A stretch of DNA of 38,797 nucleotides from a virus. Below, one piece after another: positions 12,162-21,207 of this stretch. Below the pieces are notes generated by a model that was given only the letters and a program-made list of their open reading frames with translations, searched no databases and was not told where the DNA came from. The stretch spans positions 1-38,797 of the IMG/VR virus record IMGVR_UViG_3300042392_001559, one strand, 5' to 3'. Made by a program: the position numbers and the translations under genes. The stretch's first letter is position 1, and each line of letters starts with the position of its first letter.

Positions 12162-14285
12162 ATGAATAACAAATACAACACCAACGGCGATAAGCTCACG
12201 TTTTACCAGGACAAGCCCGACGTAAACGAGCTTTCTAGCGAACTGACCCGGTGCCTCTACACGACTGCCGATCTGGAGAGGCTAAAGAATGCCGATGACA
12301 TCCGTTTTTGCCGTTGGTCTGGCCAATCTGACGACGGTAAAAAGCACTCTGAGAACCTGCCTAACAATCGGCAAGCTTTCCCATTCGAGGGAGCTTCCGA
12401 CGTTCGCAATCGCTTAGTCGATTCGACAATCAATGAACTTTCCTGCCTGCTAACAACAAGTTTCGAGCGTAGCCAACTCAGCGTCACTGCCACAGAGTTT
12501 AACGACATGGCACAGGCTTCGGCGGCAAATACGCTGATGAATTGGATCACGCAGCAAAAGCTTCGGGCCGATATTAGCCGAGAACAGGAGCTGGGCGCAC
12601 AGTATGGACTACATTACGGCTGGATGATCTACTACGTTGGATGGGATCAACAGCTTGGCACTCGCTTCCAGTCCATCTCCATGGACGAAATCGCGGCGAT
12701 TGCACAGCAAATGCCAGATTCGAGCCTTGCTGACCTGCCTAACCTAATCATGAACAAAGAGAGCGCTGATTTAGCCGCTCAGTTGATTACGGCAGCCATT
12801 CCACAATACAGCGTAAAAGATGCCAAGAAGCTGGTGAACGAACTTCGAGAGTTAGGTGTTGGTCAGATTGAGGAAACCTATGTCAGACGCAACCTTCCGA
12901 GTGTTACAGCTCTAAAGCCGTTCGATGAAGTAGCTTTCCCACCCGAGACGATTGATCTGCAAAGTGCCCGAGTCATTTTCCGCCGTGTTTACATCACAGA
13001 AGTAGAATTACGCTCTCATGTTAAAGATAGCGGATGGGATGAAGAGTTTGTGAACCAAGCGGCTAATACTGCTGGCAAACAATCATGGTATTCTGACCCT
13101 CTCGACACGATTACCACCCTGGGAGCAGCGCCAATCGTCCGCCAGGATAACCTGATTGAGATCGTTTACGCTTATGCTCGCCAAATTGGGCCTGATGGCG
13201 TCCCTGGTATCTATTGCACGGTATTCAGCCCGCTAGTCCAAGAGGGACTCTATGCCAAGCATGAGCTTCTAGACTATGCTCACGGTGACTATCCTTTCGT
13301 AGAGTTTCGCCGCGAGGTTGTGCGCCGTCCCATTACTGAGAGCCGGGGTATCCCTGAGATCAGCATGACTGACCAGGACGAAATCAAGGCACAGCACGAC
13401 AGTGTGCGTGACAGAACAGCTTTCGAGACGCTTCCACCTCTGAAAGTGGTCAAGCGAATCGGACAAATCAACAAGATTGGCCCTGGCGTTCAGCTTCCGG
13501 TCACTCGACCAGATGACTATTCTTGGCTAGAAGCCCCAGGAAGGGCACCGACGACAGCATTCAACCTGATTGAACGCGTTGAAAACAATCACGCTAATTA
13601 CTTCGGGCTAAATCGTCCGACAGTGATGCCGATTAAGTCGCAACTTACGCAACAGCAGTTGGTTAATAGATGGCTGAATACCTGGGGCCGTATTTACTCC
13701 CAGATGTTCGCCCTCTGCCTGCAATACATGCCACCCGAGGAGATCATTCGAGTGACTGGAGTCCAGCTCAATCAGAACGCTACAGACATCGCAGGAAACT
13801 TCGATTTCTTGATTCGTTTCAACATCCAGACGCTGGATAACGATCTGGTTGCCAAGAAGTTGCAGGCAATCTCACAGTTTGTTGTTCCTCTCGATGCAGG
13901 TGGAGTGCTTAACCGCAACAAGCTGATTCAGATGATCATTGAAGCCGTTGCCCCAGAGGCAGCCAGAGAGCTTATCGTGGATCAATCTGCCGCCTCCGAG
14001 AAGATGTTCAGAGAAGTTCAGACTGACATTGGCATGATGATGCTTGGAAACGAACCACTCTATCGTGAAAACGATCCGACGGCACAAGCTCGCCTGCAAT
14101 ACACGCAGGATGTCATCGCGAAAAATCCGAAGGCTCAACAGGCTGCTCAAGGAGACCCAATCTTCCAAGCATTGCTTCAGAACTACGTGAAGAACCTGCA
14201 AATGAGTCTCCAACAACAGCAAAACGCAACCATTGGTAGGCTTGGCGTGACTCCGGTCAGTGAACAAATGAATCAACAGGCATGA
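12162..14285 (+). CDS. Portal protein (head-tail connector)
   Basis: At 707 residues this is the size of long podoviral/P22-type portals. It follows TerL with no gap. The N-terminal part has FPFEGASDVRNRLVD, a signature of these portals near the wing domain. A long helical stem and crown region follow, with a Gln-rich C-terminus (MSLQQQQNATIGRLGVTP). It forms the dodecameric ring through which DNA is packed and ejected. The assignment rests on size, order and this motif. Confidence 0.9.
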   Translation: MNNKYNTNGDKLTFYQDKPDVNELSSELTRCLYTTADLERLKNADDIRFCRWSGQSDDGKKHSENLPNNRQAFPFEGASDVRNRLVDSTINELSCLLTTSFERSQLSVTATEFNDMAQASAANTLMNWITQQKLRADISREQELGAQYGLHYGWMIYYVGWDQQLGTRFQSISMDEIAAIAQQMPDSSLADLPNLIMNKESADLAAQLITAAIPQYSVKDAKKLVNELRELGVGQIEETYVRRNLPSVTALKPFDEVAFPPETIDLQSARVIFRRVYITEVELRSHVKDSGWDEEFVNQAANTAGKQSWYSDPLDTITTLGAAPIVRQDNLIEIVYAYARQIGPDGVPGIYCTVFSPLVQEGLYAKHELLDYAHGDYPFVEFRREVVRRPITESRGIPEISMTDQDEIKAQHDSVRDRTAFETLPPLKVVKRIGQINKIGPGVQLPVTRPDDYSWLEAPGRAPTTAFNLIERVENNHANYFGLNRPTVMPIKSQLTQQQLVNRWLNTWGRIYSQMFALCLQYMPPEEIIRVTGVQLNQNATDIAGNFDFLIRFNIQTLDNDLVAKKLQAISQFVVPLDAGGVLNRNKLIQMIIEAVAPEAARELIVDQSAASEKMFREVQTDIGMMMLGNEPLYRENDPTAQARLQYTQDVIAKNPKAQQAAQGDPIFQALLQNYVKNLQMSLQQQQNATIGRLGVTPVSEQMNQQA

Positions 14286-14524
14286 ATGAGAAAGACGTAA
14301 TCGAAGCATTTACCTTTGCCAAAGGCCCGCAAGCTTTCTGGGACGCTCTAAACGCTGTCATCCAGAGTGAGCATAACCAAGCATTAGCCAACGTGCTGGA
14401 TGTCGCGAACACTGGAGAAACTAGGGCATATTATGCCGGTCAAATTGCCGCTTTAATCGATCTCAGAGCCATTCTACAAGAGTATAGCGAGCGAGCTGGC
14501 ACAGAGTTGAAATTCATCCCTTGA
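14282..14524 (+). CDS. Small protein between portal and scaffold
   Basis: An 80-residue acidic helical protein (EAFTFAKGPQAFWDALNAVIQ, then YYAGQIAALIDLRAILQEYSE). The start overlaps the portal stop (ATGA). Short proteins in this place are often connector accessories or scaffold helpers in podoviruses. No family is assigned. Confidence 0.65.
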   Translation: MNEKDVIEAFTFAKGPQAFWDALNAVIQSEHNQALANVLDVANTGETRAYYAGQIAALIDLRAILQEYSERAGTELKFIP

Positions 14525-14616
14525 TTGGGTTTTTCGCAGTACTACTTTTGGCTAGTTTCCTGGTTTCTCAAACCATGCTCTCGACCTCTGAGTGGTCATA
14601 AAACCTTCTGCCTGAT

Positions 14617-15642
14617 ATGCCCCAAAACTCCGAAGCGGTTAGTGAACCCACCAAAATCACGATGCCTAACAAACCAATCGACATTGAACAGTTGACCGGT
14701 TTGCTACGCCAGTCCCTTTTCGATGATATAGAAAAGCAGTATACTCAGGCTGTGACTGAGACGGAAACTGAAACTGAAGATAAAGATGATGCCGCTGAGG
14801 CTGAGTCAGAGTCTGAGGATACAGAGTCCGAAACTGAATCTGAAACCGAGACCGAGGACGCTGAGGAGGCCGACGAGGACAAGGAGACGGAGGAAGAAGC
14901 CGAGCAGACTCCGAAAGGTTTGCCCAAAGGTGTCCAGAAGCGCATTGATAAACTCACCGCGCAGAAAAAGGACGCTGAAAAGCAAATCCATGAGCTTTCT
15001 GAACGACTGAAAGAGCTTGAGTCATCTGAGCCGCAAACTGAAAAGCAAGTGGTTCCAGTTGGCAAAGACCTAAACCCGTATTTCTCTCTACAAACAGAGA
15101 AAGAGATTCAGGATGAAGTTAAAAATGCTCGACAGGTCAGACGGTGGGCTGAGGAAAATGCAGACGGTGCCGTTGTTCGTGGCAAAGATGGTCAGGAGAT
15201 TGAATATTCTGCGGAAGAAGTTCGCAAGATTCGATTGAACGCCATTGATGCGCTAGAAGAACACCTGCCAGCACAGTTTCAATACGTTGCTAATCGCAAG
15301 CAGTTTGATGCTGAAGCTGAAAAGGAATACCCCTTCTGGAAACAACGCCAAAGCCCTGAGTATCAGTTCGCTAACGAGCTTATTCGAGCCTTTCCCGAGA
15401 TCCAAAAGTTCCCAGATTTCAAAATCTCCATTGGAGATATGATCGAAGGGCGCAAGGTAAGGGAGAGCAAGAGCAAGAAGTCAGCGCAACCAATTAAACG
15501 GGCACCAGTAGCACCGAAAAGCTCATCTGCACCTGCTTCCGTTCCTTCCAAAGTCGCTAAGTCTAAGTTCGCTGAAGACAGCTTCCGCAAGTCGCCCAAC
15601 GAATCCAACTTGAAGGCGCTAATCGCTGAAAAGTTCCTCTAA
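14617..15642 (+). CDS. Scaffolding protein
   Basis: The product has 341 residues and a highly charged, low-complexity N-terminal third. Long Glu/Asp/Thr/Ser runs of the ETETETE type at about residues 47-90 are followed by a coiled coil (RIDKLTAQKKDAEKQIHELS). The C-terminal part is basic and Pro/Lys/Ser-rich. Position between portal and coat, acidity and coiled coil are what scaffolds of tailed phages show. It would direct prohead assembly and leave before packaging. Confidence 0.85.
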   Translation: MPQNSEAVSEPTKITMPNKPIDIEQLTGLLRQSLFDDIEKQYTQAVTETETETEDKDDAAEAESESEDTESETESETETEDAEEADEDKETEEEAEQTPKGLPKGVQKRIDKLTAQKKDAEKQIHELSERLKELESSEPQTEKQVVPVGKDLNPYFSLQTEKEIQDEVKNARQVRRWAEENADGAVVRGKDGQEIEYSAEEVRKIRLNAIDALEEHLPAQFQYVANRKQFDAEAEKEYPFWKQRQSPEYQFANELIRAFPEIQKFPDFKISIGDMIEGRKVRESKSKKSAQPIKRAPVAPKSSSAPASVPSKVAKSKFAEDSFRKSPNESNLKALIAEKFL

Positions 15643-15672
15643 CCAAAACTCAAGCAAAGAAAACAAACTACC

Positions 15673-16671
15673 ATGCCCGCTCTTTTTGAACGCTCTCAGG
15701 TCGGTAAGCGCCAAGACCTCGCCGACTACATTTCCCTTGTCGATGCCCGCGATACGCCCATCATCTCCATGATCCCAAAGGGCAACAAGCCCGGAAACAC
15801 CCTCCTGCAATGGCAGGCTGACAACATGCCAGATCCTGTAACCACTGGTAGCGTTGACGGTGTTGACGTTAGCTCCTACGAAAACTTGAATAGTGGTCGT
15901 GCTGTCCTGAGTAATCATATCCAGGTCTTCCAACGTGCTATCCGCGTATCTCCCCTTTCGGTGGACGTTTCCGTGGTTGCCGGTCTCCGCGATGAACTCG
16001 CAGGAATGGTTGCTAAAGGTATCAAGCTCCTGAAGCGAGACATGGAAGCAACCGTTTCCAGCGATAACGACGCTCGCGCTGATAATGGAACCAACTCTTA
16101 CCTGACTAAAGCTCTTGGCACGTTTATCAGCACCTCTGGCGGTTCCACTCTACAAGTTCCTGAGGATTACCGCACCCCTTCGGCAAGCATTAACACCACA
16201 GCTACGGCTAGCTTGGCTGAGTCTAACATTCAGGCTGTCCTGACCTCGATTTATGGCAAGACCGGCCAATTTAAGGAATACGACACTGTTGTCGGAACTA
16301 ACCTGAAGCGTGCCTTCAGCAACCTGTTGTTCACCACCACTCTGACCACTACTTCCACAGTGGGCGTGACTGGCTCCGGTGGCACTGCCATCCGCACCTT
16401 CAACCGCGACGCCAACAGCGATGCTTATATCGCCAGCGTTGACATCTTCGAAGGCGACTTCGGACGCATGAAGCTGCATCCTTCCCTTTTCATGCCAAAC
16501 GCCGACAACGGTTATGTGCTGGATATGGAACTTCTGGAACTTCGTTACACCAACCTCCCCGAGGTGACTGAGCTTCCTGACGCTGGTGGCGGTCCTGCCC
16601 GTCTGATCAAGGCCGTTGCTGGTCTTGTGGTCAAGAACCCCCTTGGCCTTGGCAAGTTTGATCCTGCCTAA
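15673..16671 (+). CDS. Major capsid protein, SU10/DUF5309 type
   Basis: The product has 332 residues. The N-terminal motif KRQDLADYISLVDARDTPIISMIPKG matches the DUF5309 (phage SU10 major head protein) pattern of 'R.DL...I..I...DTP..S.I'. The rest is Thr/Ser-rich beta with an HK97-like layout: an E-loop zone near residues 40-75 and a spine helix with MVAKGIKLLKRDMEA. It has the right order (after scaffold) and size for the shell subunit. No decoration gene is recognised next to it. Confidence 0.92.
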   Translation: MPALFERSQVGKRQDLADYISLVDARDTPIISMIPKGNKPGNTLLQWQADNMPDPVTTGSVDGVDVSSYENLNSGRAVLSNHIQVFQRAIRVSPLSVDVSVVAGLRDELAGMVAKGIKLLKRDMEATVSSDNDARADNGTNSYLTKALGTFISTSGGSTLQVPEDYRTPSASINTTATASLAESNIQAVLTSIYGKTGQFKEYDTVVGTNLKRAFSNLLFTTTLTTTSTVGVTGSGGTAIRTFNRDANSDAYIASVDIFEGDFGRMKLHPSLFMPNADNGYVLDMELLELRYTNLPEVTELPDAGGGPARLIKAVAGLVVKNPLGLGKFDPA

Positions 16672-16707
16672 TAGCTAGCGTCCCGTAACAAACCCTCTGC
16701 CATTACT

Positions 16708-17067
16708 ATGATTGAAAACATCCCCGATAATCTCCAAAGCGACATGCTGAAAGAGTTTAAGACCGGATGGAATTTCAGGAAAGTGATGGCAGAGGCGCGG
16801 GCGCAACAAGTCGGAAAGGTTAACAAACTTGAACACCGAAGCCTAGAGGGGCTAGGTCGTTTACGAATGCGAGTTGACCCAGACTCGTTTCATTATTGGG
16901 GCCAGCGTCTAGGCTACCAATGTTGGCAGGATCAAAGCTTCTTGCGTGAATACGAGAAGAAGAATGACTACTGCCGCGTGAACTCAAAAGGCACGAAGAT
17001 GCAATTCGGTTTTGATGCCGAACCGCCATCGACACGACATGTTAAATATCGTAAAGTCTTCGCGTGA
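16708..17067 (+). CDS. Virion-region protein, 119 aa
   Basis: The central segment WGQRLGYQCWQDQSFLREYEK and the basic C-terminus match a pattern seen in many podovirus-like genomes downstream of the coat gene, but I know no established function. The last codons overlap the next start (GTGA). It may be a minor head or connector protein. Confidence 0.6.
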   Translation: MIENIPDNLQSDMLKEFKTGWNFRKVMAEARAQQVGKVNKLEHRSLEGLGRLRMRVDPDSFHYWGQRLGYQCWQDQSFLREYEKKNDYCRVNSKGTKMQFGFDAEPPSTRHVKYRKVFA

Positions 17068-17828
17068 GAACGATCAACTTCAGCGACATTCTTTATCGAG
17101 CCGTAACACTCTGCGGCTTAGATCGTTCGGCCATCCAGGACACAACCTTCCGGATGGTGCGTGATTTCGCATCACAGCGCATTGCTCACATCTGGGAGCA
17201 AGAGCCATGGCCTGACATCGTGAGAGTCCAGGAGATGACTACCACGACAGACTCGGATGGCATGGACTACATCAACCTGACAAGCGCCATGGGCGACATC
17301 TTGCAGGTTTACTCACTCAATCCAAAGGTGACGGCTAGAGCTACACCAATCGCTTACTACCTAGACGACGACGGCACCAACCGCCGGATCATCGTCATGG
17401 ACGGCACAGCTCCCGTCTGGGTCGAATATCGCCAACCAAAGCCTGACCTTTTTGGCGAGTCCTACAGTGCCAACTCGACTTATGCGGTAGGGGCACAGGT
17501 TTACTTCGACACTGGCACAGGAACGGGTAGCTACATCCCTTCGACGACGGCAGCGCCTAACGGCAACTTTTACACCTGCGTCACAGCGACATCACAAGGT
17601 CAGTCTCCGCTCTCAGCGCCTAACAGTTGGGTAATCGTGAAGATCCCTTATTTTTGCGGTGATTATGTCACCAAGGCGGTATTCTCAGATTACCTCAGAA
17701 CTGAAGGCCAGATTGACAATGCCGCCATGGCTGAAGCTGAGGCTGAGAACGTCAAAATGCTGCAAATCGATCGAGTTCTTCGAGCTGAAGGACAGATCCG
17801 CAGAATGAACATGATCAACACCTACTAA
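17064..17828 (+). CDS. Head-tail adaptor with inserted CBM-like module
   Basis: The 254-residue protein starts at GTG 17064, overlapping the previous stop. Residues 1-130 look like the adaptor / tail-tubular-A class: a helical N-terminus (ILYRAVTLCGLDRSAI...FASQRIAHIWEQEPWP), then a beta part. At about 137-195 there is an insert of the type YAVGAQVYFDTG...GNFYTCVTATSQGQSP...NSWVIV, resembling small chitin-binding/CBM5-12-like modules with conserved Tyr, Cys and Trp. The C-terminus resumes a helical adaptor (FSDYLRTEGQIDNAAMAEAEA). It joins portal and tail, with the insert perhaps facing outward. Confidence 0.75.
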   Translation: MRTINFSDILYRAVTLCGLDRSAIQDTTFRMVRDFASQRIAHIWEQEPWPDIVRVQEMTTTTDSDGMDYINLTSAMGDILQVYSLNPKVTARATPIAYYLDDDGTNRRIIVMDGTAPVWVEYRQPKPDLFGESYSANSTYAVGAQVYFDTGTGTGSYIPSTTAAPNGNFYTCVTATSQGQSPLSAPNSWVIVKIPYFCGDYVTKAVFSDYLRTEGQIDNAAMAEAEAENVKMLQIDRVLRAEGQIRRMNMINTY

Positions 17829-17831
17829 ATT

Positions 17832-18095
17832 ATGAACTCAAATGTCCAAATTGGAGGCCACAGCGGCGCAGCCCTGGGCGTAGTCGTGGAAACTGGAACT
17901 ACTGCCGTCACTGGTAAGTTTTACGCTATCCAGGTTTTAGCTGAAGCTGAGTTCAGCACGCTGACCGAAAATGGTAAGACTGGCGATGCGATGACAGGCT
18001 TTGCAATTCCTGCCGGAACTATTATCTACAACGGCCTTGGTATCACTGCATTCACCCTAGCTTCCGGTAAAGTCAGAGCTTATAAGATGCAGTAA
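17832..18095 (+). CDS. Small beta-rich virion protein
   Basis: The 87-residue product has alternating Gly/Thr/Val strands (GAALGVVVETGTTAVTGKFY, FAIPAGTIIYNGLGITAFTL) and no long helix. It looks like a fibre-base or decoration-type domain. It shares its stop base with the following start. Many phages encode such a small jelly-roll-like protein next to fibre genes. Confidence 0.55.
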   Translation: MNSNVQIGGHSGAALGVVVETGTTAVTGKFYAIQVLAEAEFSTLTENGKTGDAMTGFAIPAGTIIYNGLGITAFTLASGKVRAYKMQ

Positions 18096-18457
18096 TGCAG
18101 AGCTTATTTCTAGCGTTAAGCGTTGGCAGCGGGAGCATAGTTGCCCCGCCTGGACCGCTTACGCCTCCGACCGTTGCGCCAGTTTTGTCAGTCACAACTC
18201 AGTTTGGTTCTTATACTGCACTTCTTGAGTGGACGGCTAGTGATAAAACAACTTCAGATGGGTTTGAATACATTGTGCAGGTGGATATTTCGAATGGCGG
18301 ATGGAATATCGTAGCAGGTGGACTTACATCGCTAAGTTACGAATATACCGACATGGGGGCAACTGGCCTGCTCTACAAGTTTCGAGTGTTTGCGCGTAAT
18401 AGCGCAGGTGATGGCCCTTACAGCAACGAAGTTTCAACCGTTCTTCCTGGCGAATGA
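18095..18457 (+). CDS. Fibronectin type III domain virion protein
   Basis: The protein has 120 residues. After a short hydrophobic head (MQSLFLALSVGSGSIVAPPG) there is a proline-rich spacer and one complete FN3 domain at about 28-118: VTTQFGSYTALLEWTAS (B strand Trp), EYIVQVDISNGGW, YEYTDMGATGLLYKFRVFARNSAGDGPYSNE. The YKFRVFARNSAGDGPYS block is the standard FN3 F-G end. In phages these domains bind carbohydrate weakly or space out fibres. It belongs to a set of three consecutive small fibre-like proteins. Confidence 0.85.
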   Translation: MQSLFLALSVGSGSIVAPPGPLTPPTVAPVLSVTTQFGSYTALLEWTASDKTTSDGFEYIVQVDISNGGWNIVAGGLTSLSYEYTDMGATGLLYKFRVFARNSAGDGPYSNEVSTVLPGE

Positions 18458-18612
18458 ATAACCTTTCCCTAGGTCTTGCTTTAAGCCTTGGCGCATCGTA
18501 TGTTAGCTCTGGGCCTCCGCCTCCTCCTCCGGGAGCTTCAACGTATCTCAGACCCGATGGTCTTTCAGTTTATCGGCGTCCTGATGGAACCTCTAGCTAC
18601 TTCAGACCCTAA
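18454..18612 (+). CDS. 52-aa protein with RPDG repeats
   Basis: ATG 18454 overlaps the stop of the FN3 gene and the stop shares a base with the next start. The head (MNNLSLGLALSLGASYVSSG) resembles the head of the FN3 protein. It continues with six prolines and three copies of a Tyr-x-Arg-Pro-(Asp-Gly) unit: YLRPDGLS, YRRPDGTS, YFRP. It is probably a tail-tip or fibre-end peptide. The hydrophobic head may act as a trimer or membrane anchor. Confidence 0.6.
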   Translation: MNNLSLGLALSLGASYVSSGPPPPPPGASTYLRPDGLSVYRRPDGTSSYFRP

Positions 18613-19769
18613 TGCCTGACATTACCGTATCTTCTGCCGTAGACACCATGATGCAGGCATCTAGCCAGCTTGGTCTGCGCAATGCTATCGGCCTTGGCGA
18701 CTCATCCACGCTTAATGTAGGCAGCACAGCGGGCACAGTTTGCGCCGGTGATGACTCGAGACTGAGTGATTCCCGCGAATGGACAGCTTCGACAATCTCG
18801 CAAGCTGAAGCTGAAGCTGGAACCAGCACAACTCGCAGAGCTTTTACAGCGCAGAGAGTATTCCAAGCTATTGCTGCATGGTGGGCAACCATCACAGATA
18901 CGGCACTTAGAACAAAAGCAGGATTAGGAGATAGCGCCACACGGAACGTAGGAACAACCGCAGGAACCGTGGCGGCTGGAGATGACTCACGGTTGACCAA
19001 TTCACGAACACCAACGGCACACGCTAGCAGCCACGTTAGCGGCGGCAGTGACGAGATCAGAGCGGCCACCGCTTCAGTGAATGGCCTGATGACGGCAGCC
19101 TTTGCGAGTAAATTGGACGGCATCGAGGCAGGGGCACAGGTAAACGTGGCAACTAACTTGTCTTACACGGCTGCAACTCGTTTGCTTGAATCGAGCACCG
19201 GCACCGACGTTACTCTCCCTCTTGTAACCTCTACCGCAGCCGGATTGGCACCACTATCAGGCGGTGGCACAAGTAACTTTCTCCGAGCTGATGGCACCTG
19301 GGCCGCACCTTCTGGCAGCTCTGGCAAAGTCCTGCAAATCGTGCAAGCCACTAAGACCGACGCCGCCACAGTGACAGGCACAACCTTTGCCAGCGTATTC
19401 TCAGCCTCAATCACTCCAACAAGTGCAACAAGCCAAGTCATCGTGATGGCTATGCTTAGCGCTGGAAACGCAGCCAGCAACATCGCTTTTCTTCGCCTAA
19501 CTAGAGCATCTTCAACATTGATCCAAGGCGACACGGCGGGAAATAGAACCAGGATCACGGCTAGTCAGTTGAGTGGAGCCACCAACATGACCACGGTGCC
19601 GATTCTCTATATGGATTCGCCAGCATCGACATCATCACAGACTTACAACATTGAACTGGCCAGCCACTCAACAGGGGCAGTTTATCTAAACAGGACGGCT
19701 ACCGATACGGACTCTGTGAGCTTTTCCCGTGGAGCATCGTCCATTATACTCATCGAAGTAGCACCATGA
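18612..19769 (+). CDS. Tail fibre protein
   Basis: The 385-residue protein has features common in phage fibres. GLGDSSTLNVGSTAGTVCAG and GLGDSATRNVGTTAGTVAAG are repeated, each followed by DDSRL. Then come HASSHVSGGSDEI, ASKLDGIEAGAQVN and LRADGTWAAPSGSS, the last usually preceding a C-terminal receptor-binding domain. The C-terminal 150 residues form a beta-rich head with no known family. It probably determines host range. Confidence 0.85.
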   Translation: MPDITVSSAVDTMMQASSQLGLRNAIGLGDSSTLNVGSTAGTVCAGDDSRLSDSREWTASTISQAEAEAGTSTTRRAFTAQRVFQAIAAWWATITDTALRTKAGLGDSATRNVGTTAGTVAAGDDSRLTNSRTPTAHASSHVSGGSDEIRAATASVNGLMTAAFASKLDGIEAGAQVNVATNLSYTAATRLLESSTGTDVTLPLVTSTAAGLAPLSGGGTSNFLRADGTWAAPSGSSGKVLQIVQATKTDAATVTGTTFASVFSASITPTSATSQVIVMAMLSAGNAASNIAFLRLTRASSTLIQGDTAGNRTRITASQLSGATNMTTVPILYMDSPASTSSQTYNIELASHSTGAVYLNRTATDTDSVSFSRGASSIILIEVAP

Positions 19770-20182
19770 TTTCTGATACTGACCTTCACAAAGCGGTAGC
19801 CTTAGCCTGCCCAGGTAGGCCGTTCGTGCTGAACCCTGAGACGTATGCCGGTCTAACCATGCTCGATGGTGGCATTAAACCAACGCTAGCACAGCTTGGA
19901 ACTGCTTGGGCTAATCGACCGCCTGATGCACCTCCTGCTATCTCTGTTACCATGGCGGCTTTGAGACTTGCTCTAGGCCGTGACATCTGCATTCAAATCG
20001 GCGCCTTCATCAATGCCGTTCAAGACGTGAATCAAAAGTTTCAGATGCAGACATGGTGGGATAAAGCTCCCACTGTAAACAGTAACCATCCTGTTGTTGA
20101 GCAGTTCCGTGTTGCACTCAACAAGACGCCAGAGCAGGTCAAAGGATGGTTTGAAGCAGCTTTCGCTATCGACAACCCATGA
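19766..20182 (+). CDS. Hypothetical protein before the lysis genes
   Basis: The 138-residue product is helical with a Pro-rich turn (RPPDAPPAISVTMAALRLAL). The start overlaps the fibre stop and the stop overlaps the next start. Its place between fibre and lysis genes suggests a fibre chaperone or virion accessory protein; no motif supports a firm call. Confidence 0.55.
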   Translation: MISDTDLHKAVALACPGRPFVLNPETYAGLTMLDGGIKPTLAQLGTAWANRPPDAPPAISVTMAALRLALGRDICIQIGAFINAVQDVNQKFQMQTWWDKAPTVNSNHPVVEQFRVALNKTPEQVKGWFEAAFAIDNP

Positions 20183-20412
20183 GTAATTTCATCAAGATCA
20201 GTTCCGCGTGGCTCACCGTAGTCGTTTCGTCACTAGGAACAGCCGCTTACATCACTTGGCTAGCTAGTGCTAAAGCTACCGCGATAGAAACGGCGCAACG
20301 CGACATCATATCGCTGCAAGACTCGGATAAACAGCAGAGCGCGATTTTGAACCGATTGGATGAGAGAACTGTCTTGATTCTGGAGTCGCTGAAGAGTTTA
20401 GCTAGGAAATGA
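20179..20412 (+). CDS. Membrane-anchored coiled-coil lysis-region protein
   Basis: This 77-residue protein has one N-terminal hydrophobic helix (WLTVVVSSLGTAAYITWLAS) and then an amphipathic helix (ETAQRDIISLQDSDKQQSAI). This is the layout of i-spanins and of some lysis regulators. It is directly upstream of the holin-like and endolysin genes, with ATGA overlaps on both sides. No lipoprotein o-spanin was found, so the spanin call is tentative. Confidence 0.6.
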   Translation: MSNFIKISSAWLTVVVSSLGTAAYITWLASAKATAIETAQRDIISLQDSDKQQSAILNRLDERTVLILESLKSLARK

Positions 20413-20621
20413 AAAGACCGAACTATACACCCCTGTTTTACCCATCGAAAAACATGAAAATCATCCTCTCTAAACTACGTGAAAAATCGACTTGGCTGGG
20501 CCTTGTCACGATCCTGACCGCTTTTGGCGTTCCTCTACCTGCCGAGATGTCTACCGTTGTCGGTGAGCTTGTGCAAGCTGCCGCTGGTGTTGCTCTAGTC
20601 GCTATCACTCCCAAGAAGTGA
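20409..20621 (+). CDS. Holin-like protein
   Basis: A 70-residue protein with two hydrophobic segments (STWLGLVTILTAFGVPLP and VGELVQAAAGVALVAI) separated by a short loop, a pattern shared with many phage holins that carry 'STWLG...TAFG'. An internal ATG at 20454 would give 55 residues; I kept 20409 for its ATGA overlap. Its stop overlaps the GTG of the endolysin. It should form the inner-membrane hole that releases the endolysin. Confidence 0.75.
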   Translation: MKRPNYTPLFYPSKNMKIILSKLREKSTWLGLVTILTAFGVPLPAEMSTVVGELVQAAAGVALVAITPKK

Positions 20622-21178
20622 CGCAATACGGCATCAAACGCATCCAAGAGAAGATTGGCACCACGCCTGACGGCTTCTGGGGACCAAAGTCCATTGCTGC
20701 GTGCCAGCGTTATTTGCGCTCGTTAATGCCGAAGCCTAACCCGTGGCCAAAGACTGACCAAAAGAGCCTAACCGAGTTTTATGGAGCCGCTGGAGATCAA
20801 ACAAAGCTAACCAGCATTAACGTCAATGGTCTAGGCATCGTGTTTAATGGCTCGCAGGTCTCCTGGATTCGCTGCCATCACAAGGTGGCGGATAGCCTGA
20901 AACGCATTCTTGAAGACCTAGCCAAAAGTAATCCCGATGTGTTGAAAAAATACGCCGGAGTTTTCAACGACAGGCCCATGAGAGGAGGTTCACTTCCTAG
21001 CCTACATGCCCGAGGTGCTGCGATTGACCTAGCTCCTAGCGAGAATAGCAATCACCGTCCATGGCCTACGTTTGCGACGATGCCTTTTGAGGTAATGGAA
21101 GCTTTTGCCAAAGAAGGGTGGCTTCCTGCTGGTGCTTTTTGGTCTCGGGACGCTATGCACTTCCAAGCAACGGCTTGA
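20618..21178 (+). CDS. Endolysin, M15-type D-Ala peptidase with PG-binding repeat
   Basis: The 186-residue protein starts at GTG 20618, overlapping the holin stop. Residues 1-35 are a peptidoglycan-binding-like unit (GIKRIQEKIGTTPDGFWGPKS). The C-terminal domain is an M15/VanY-type zinc peptidase: SLHARGAAIDLAPSEN supplies the HxxxxxxD ligands and DAMHFQ near the C-terminus supplies the final His. It would cleave peptide crosslinks in peptidoglycan. There is no signal peptide, so release depends on the holin. Confidence 0.88.
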   Translation: MTQYGIKRIQEKIGTTPDGFWGPKSIAACQRYLRSLMPKPNPWPKTDQKSLTEFYGAAGDQTKLTSINVNGLGIVFNGSQVSWIRCHHKVADSLKRILEDLAKSNPDVLKKYAGVFNDRPMRGGSLPSLHARGAAIDLAPSENSNHRPWPTFATMPFEVMEAFAKEGWLPAGAFWSRDAMHFQATA

Positions 21179-21207
21179 TTGAATCTAAACAAATGGAAAG
21201 TTAGACC

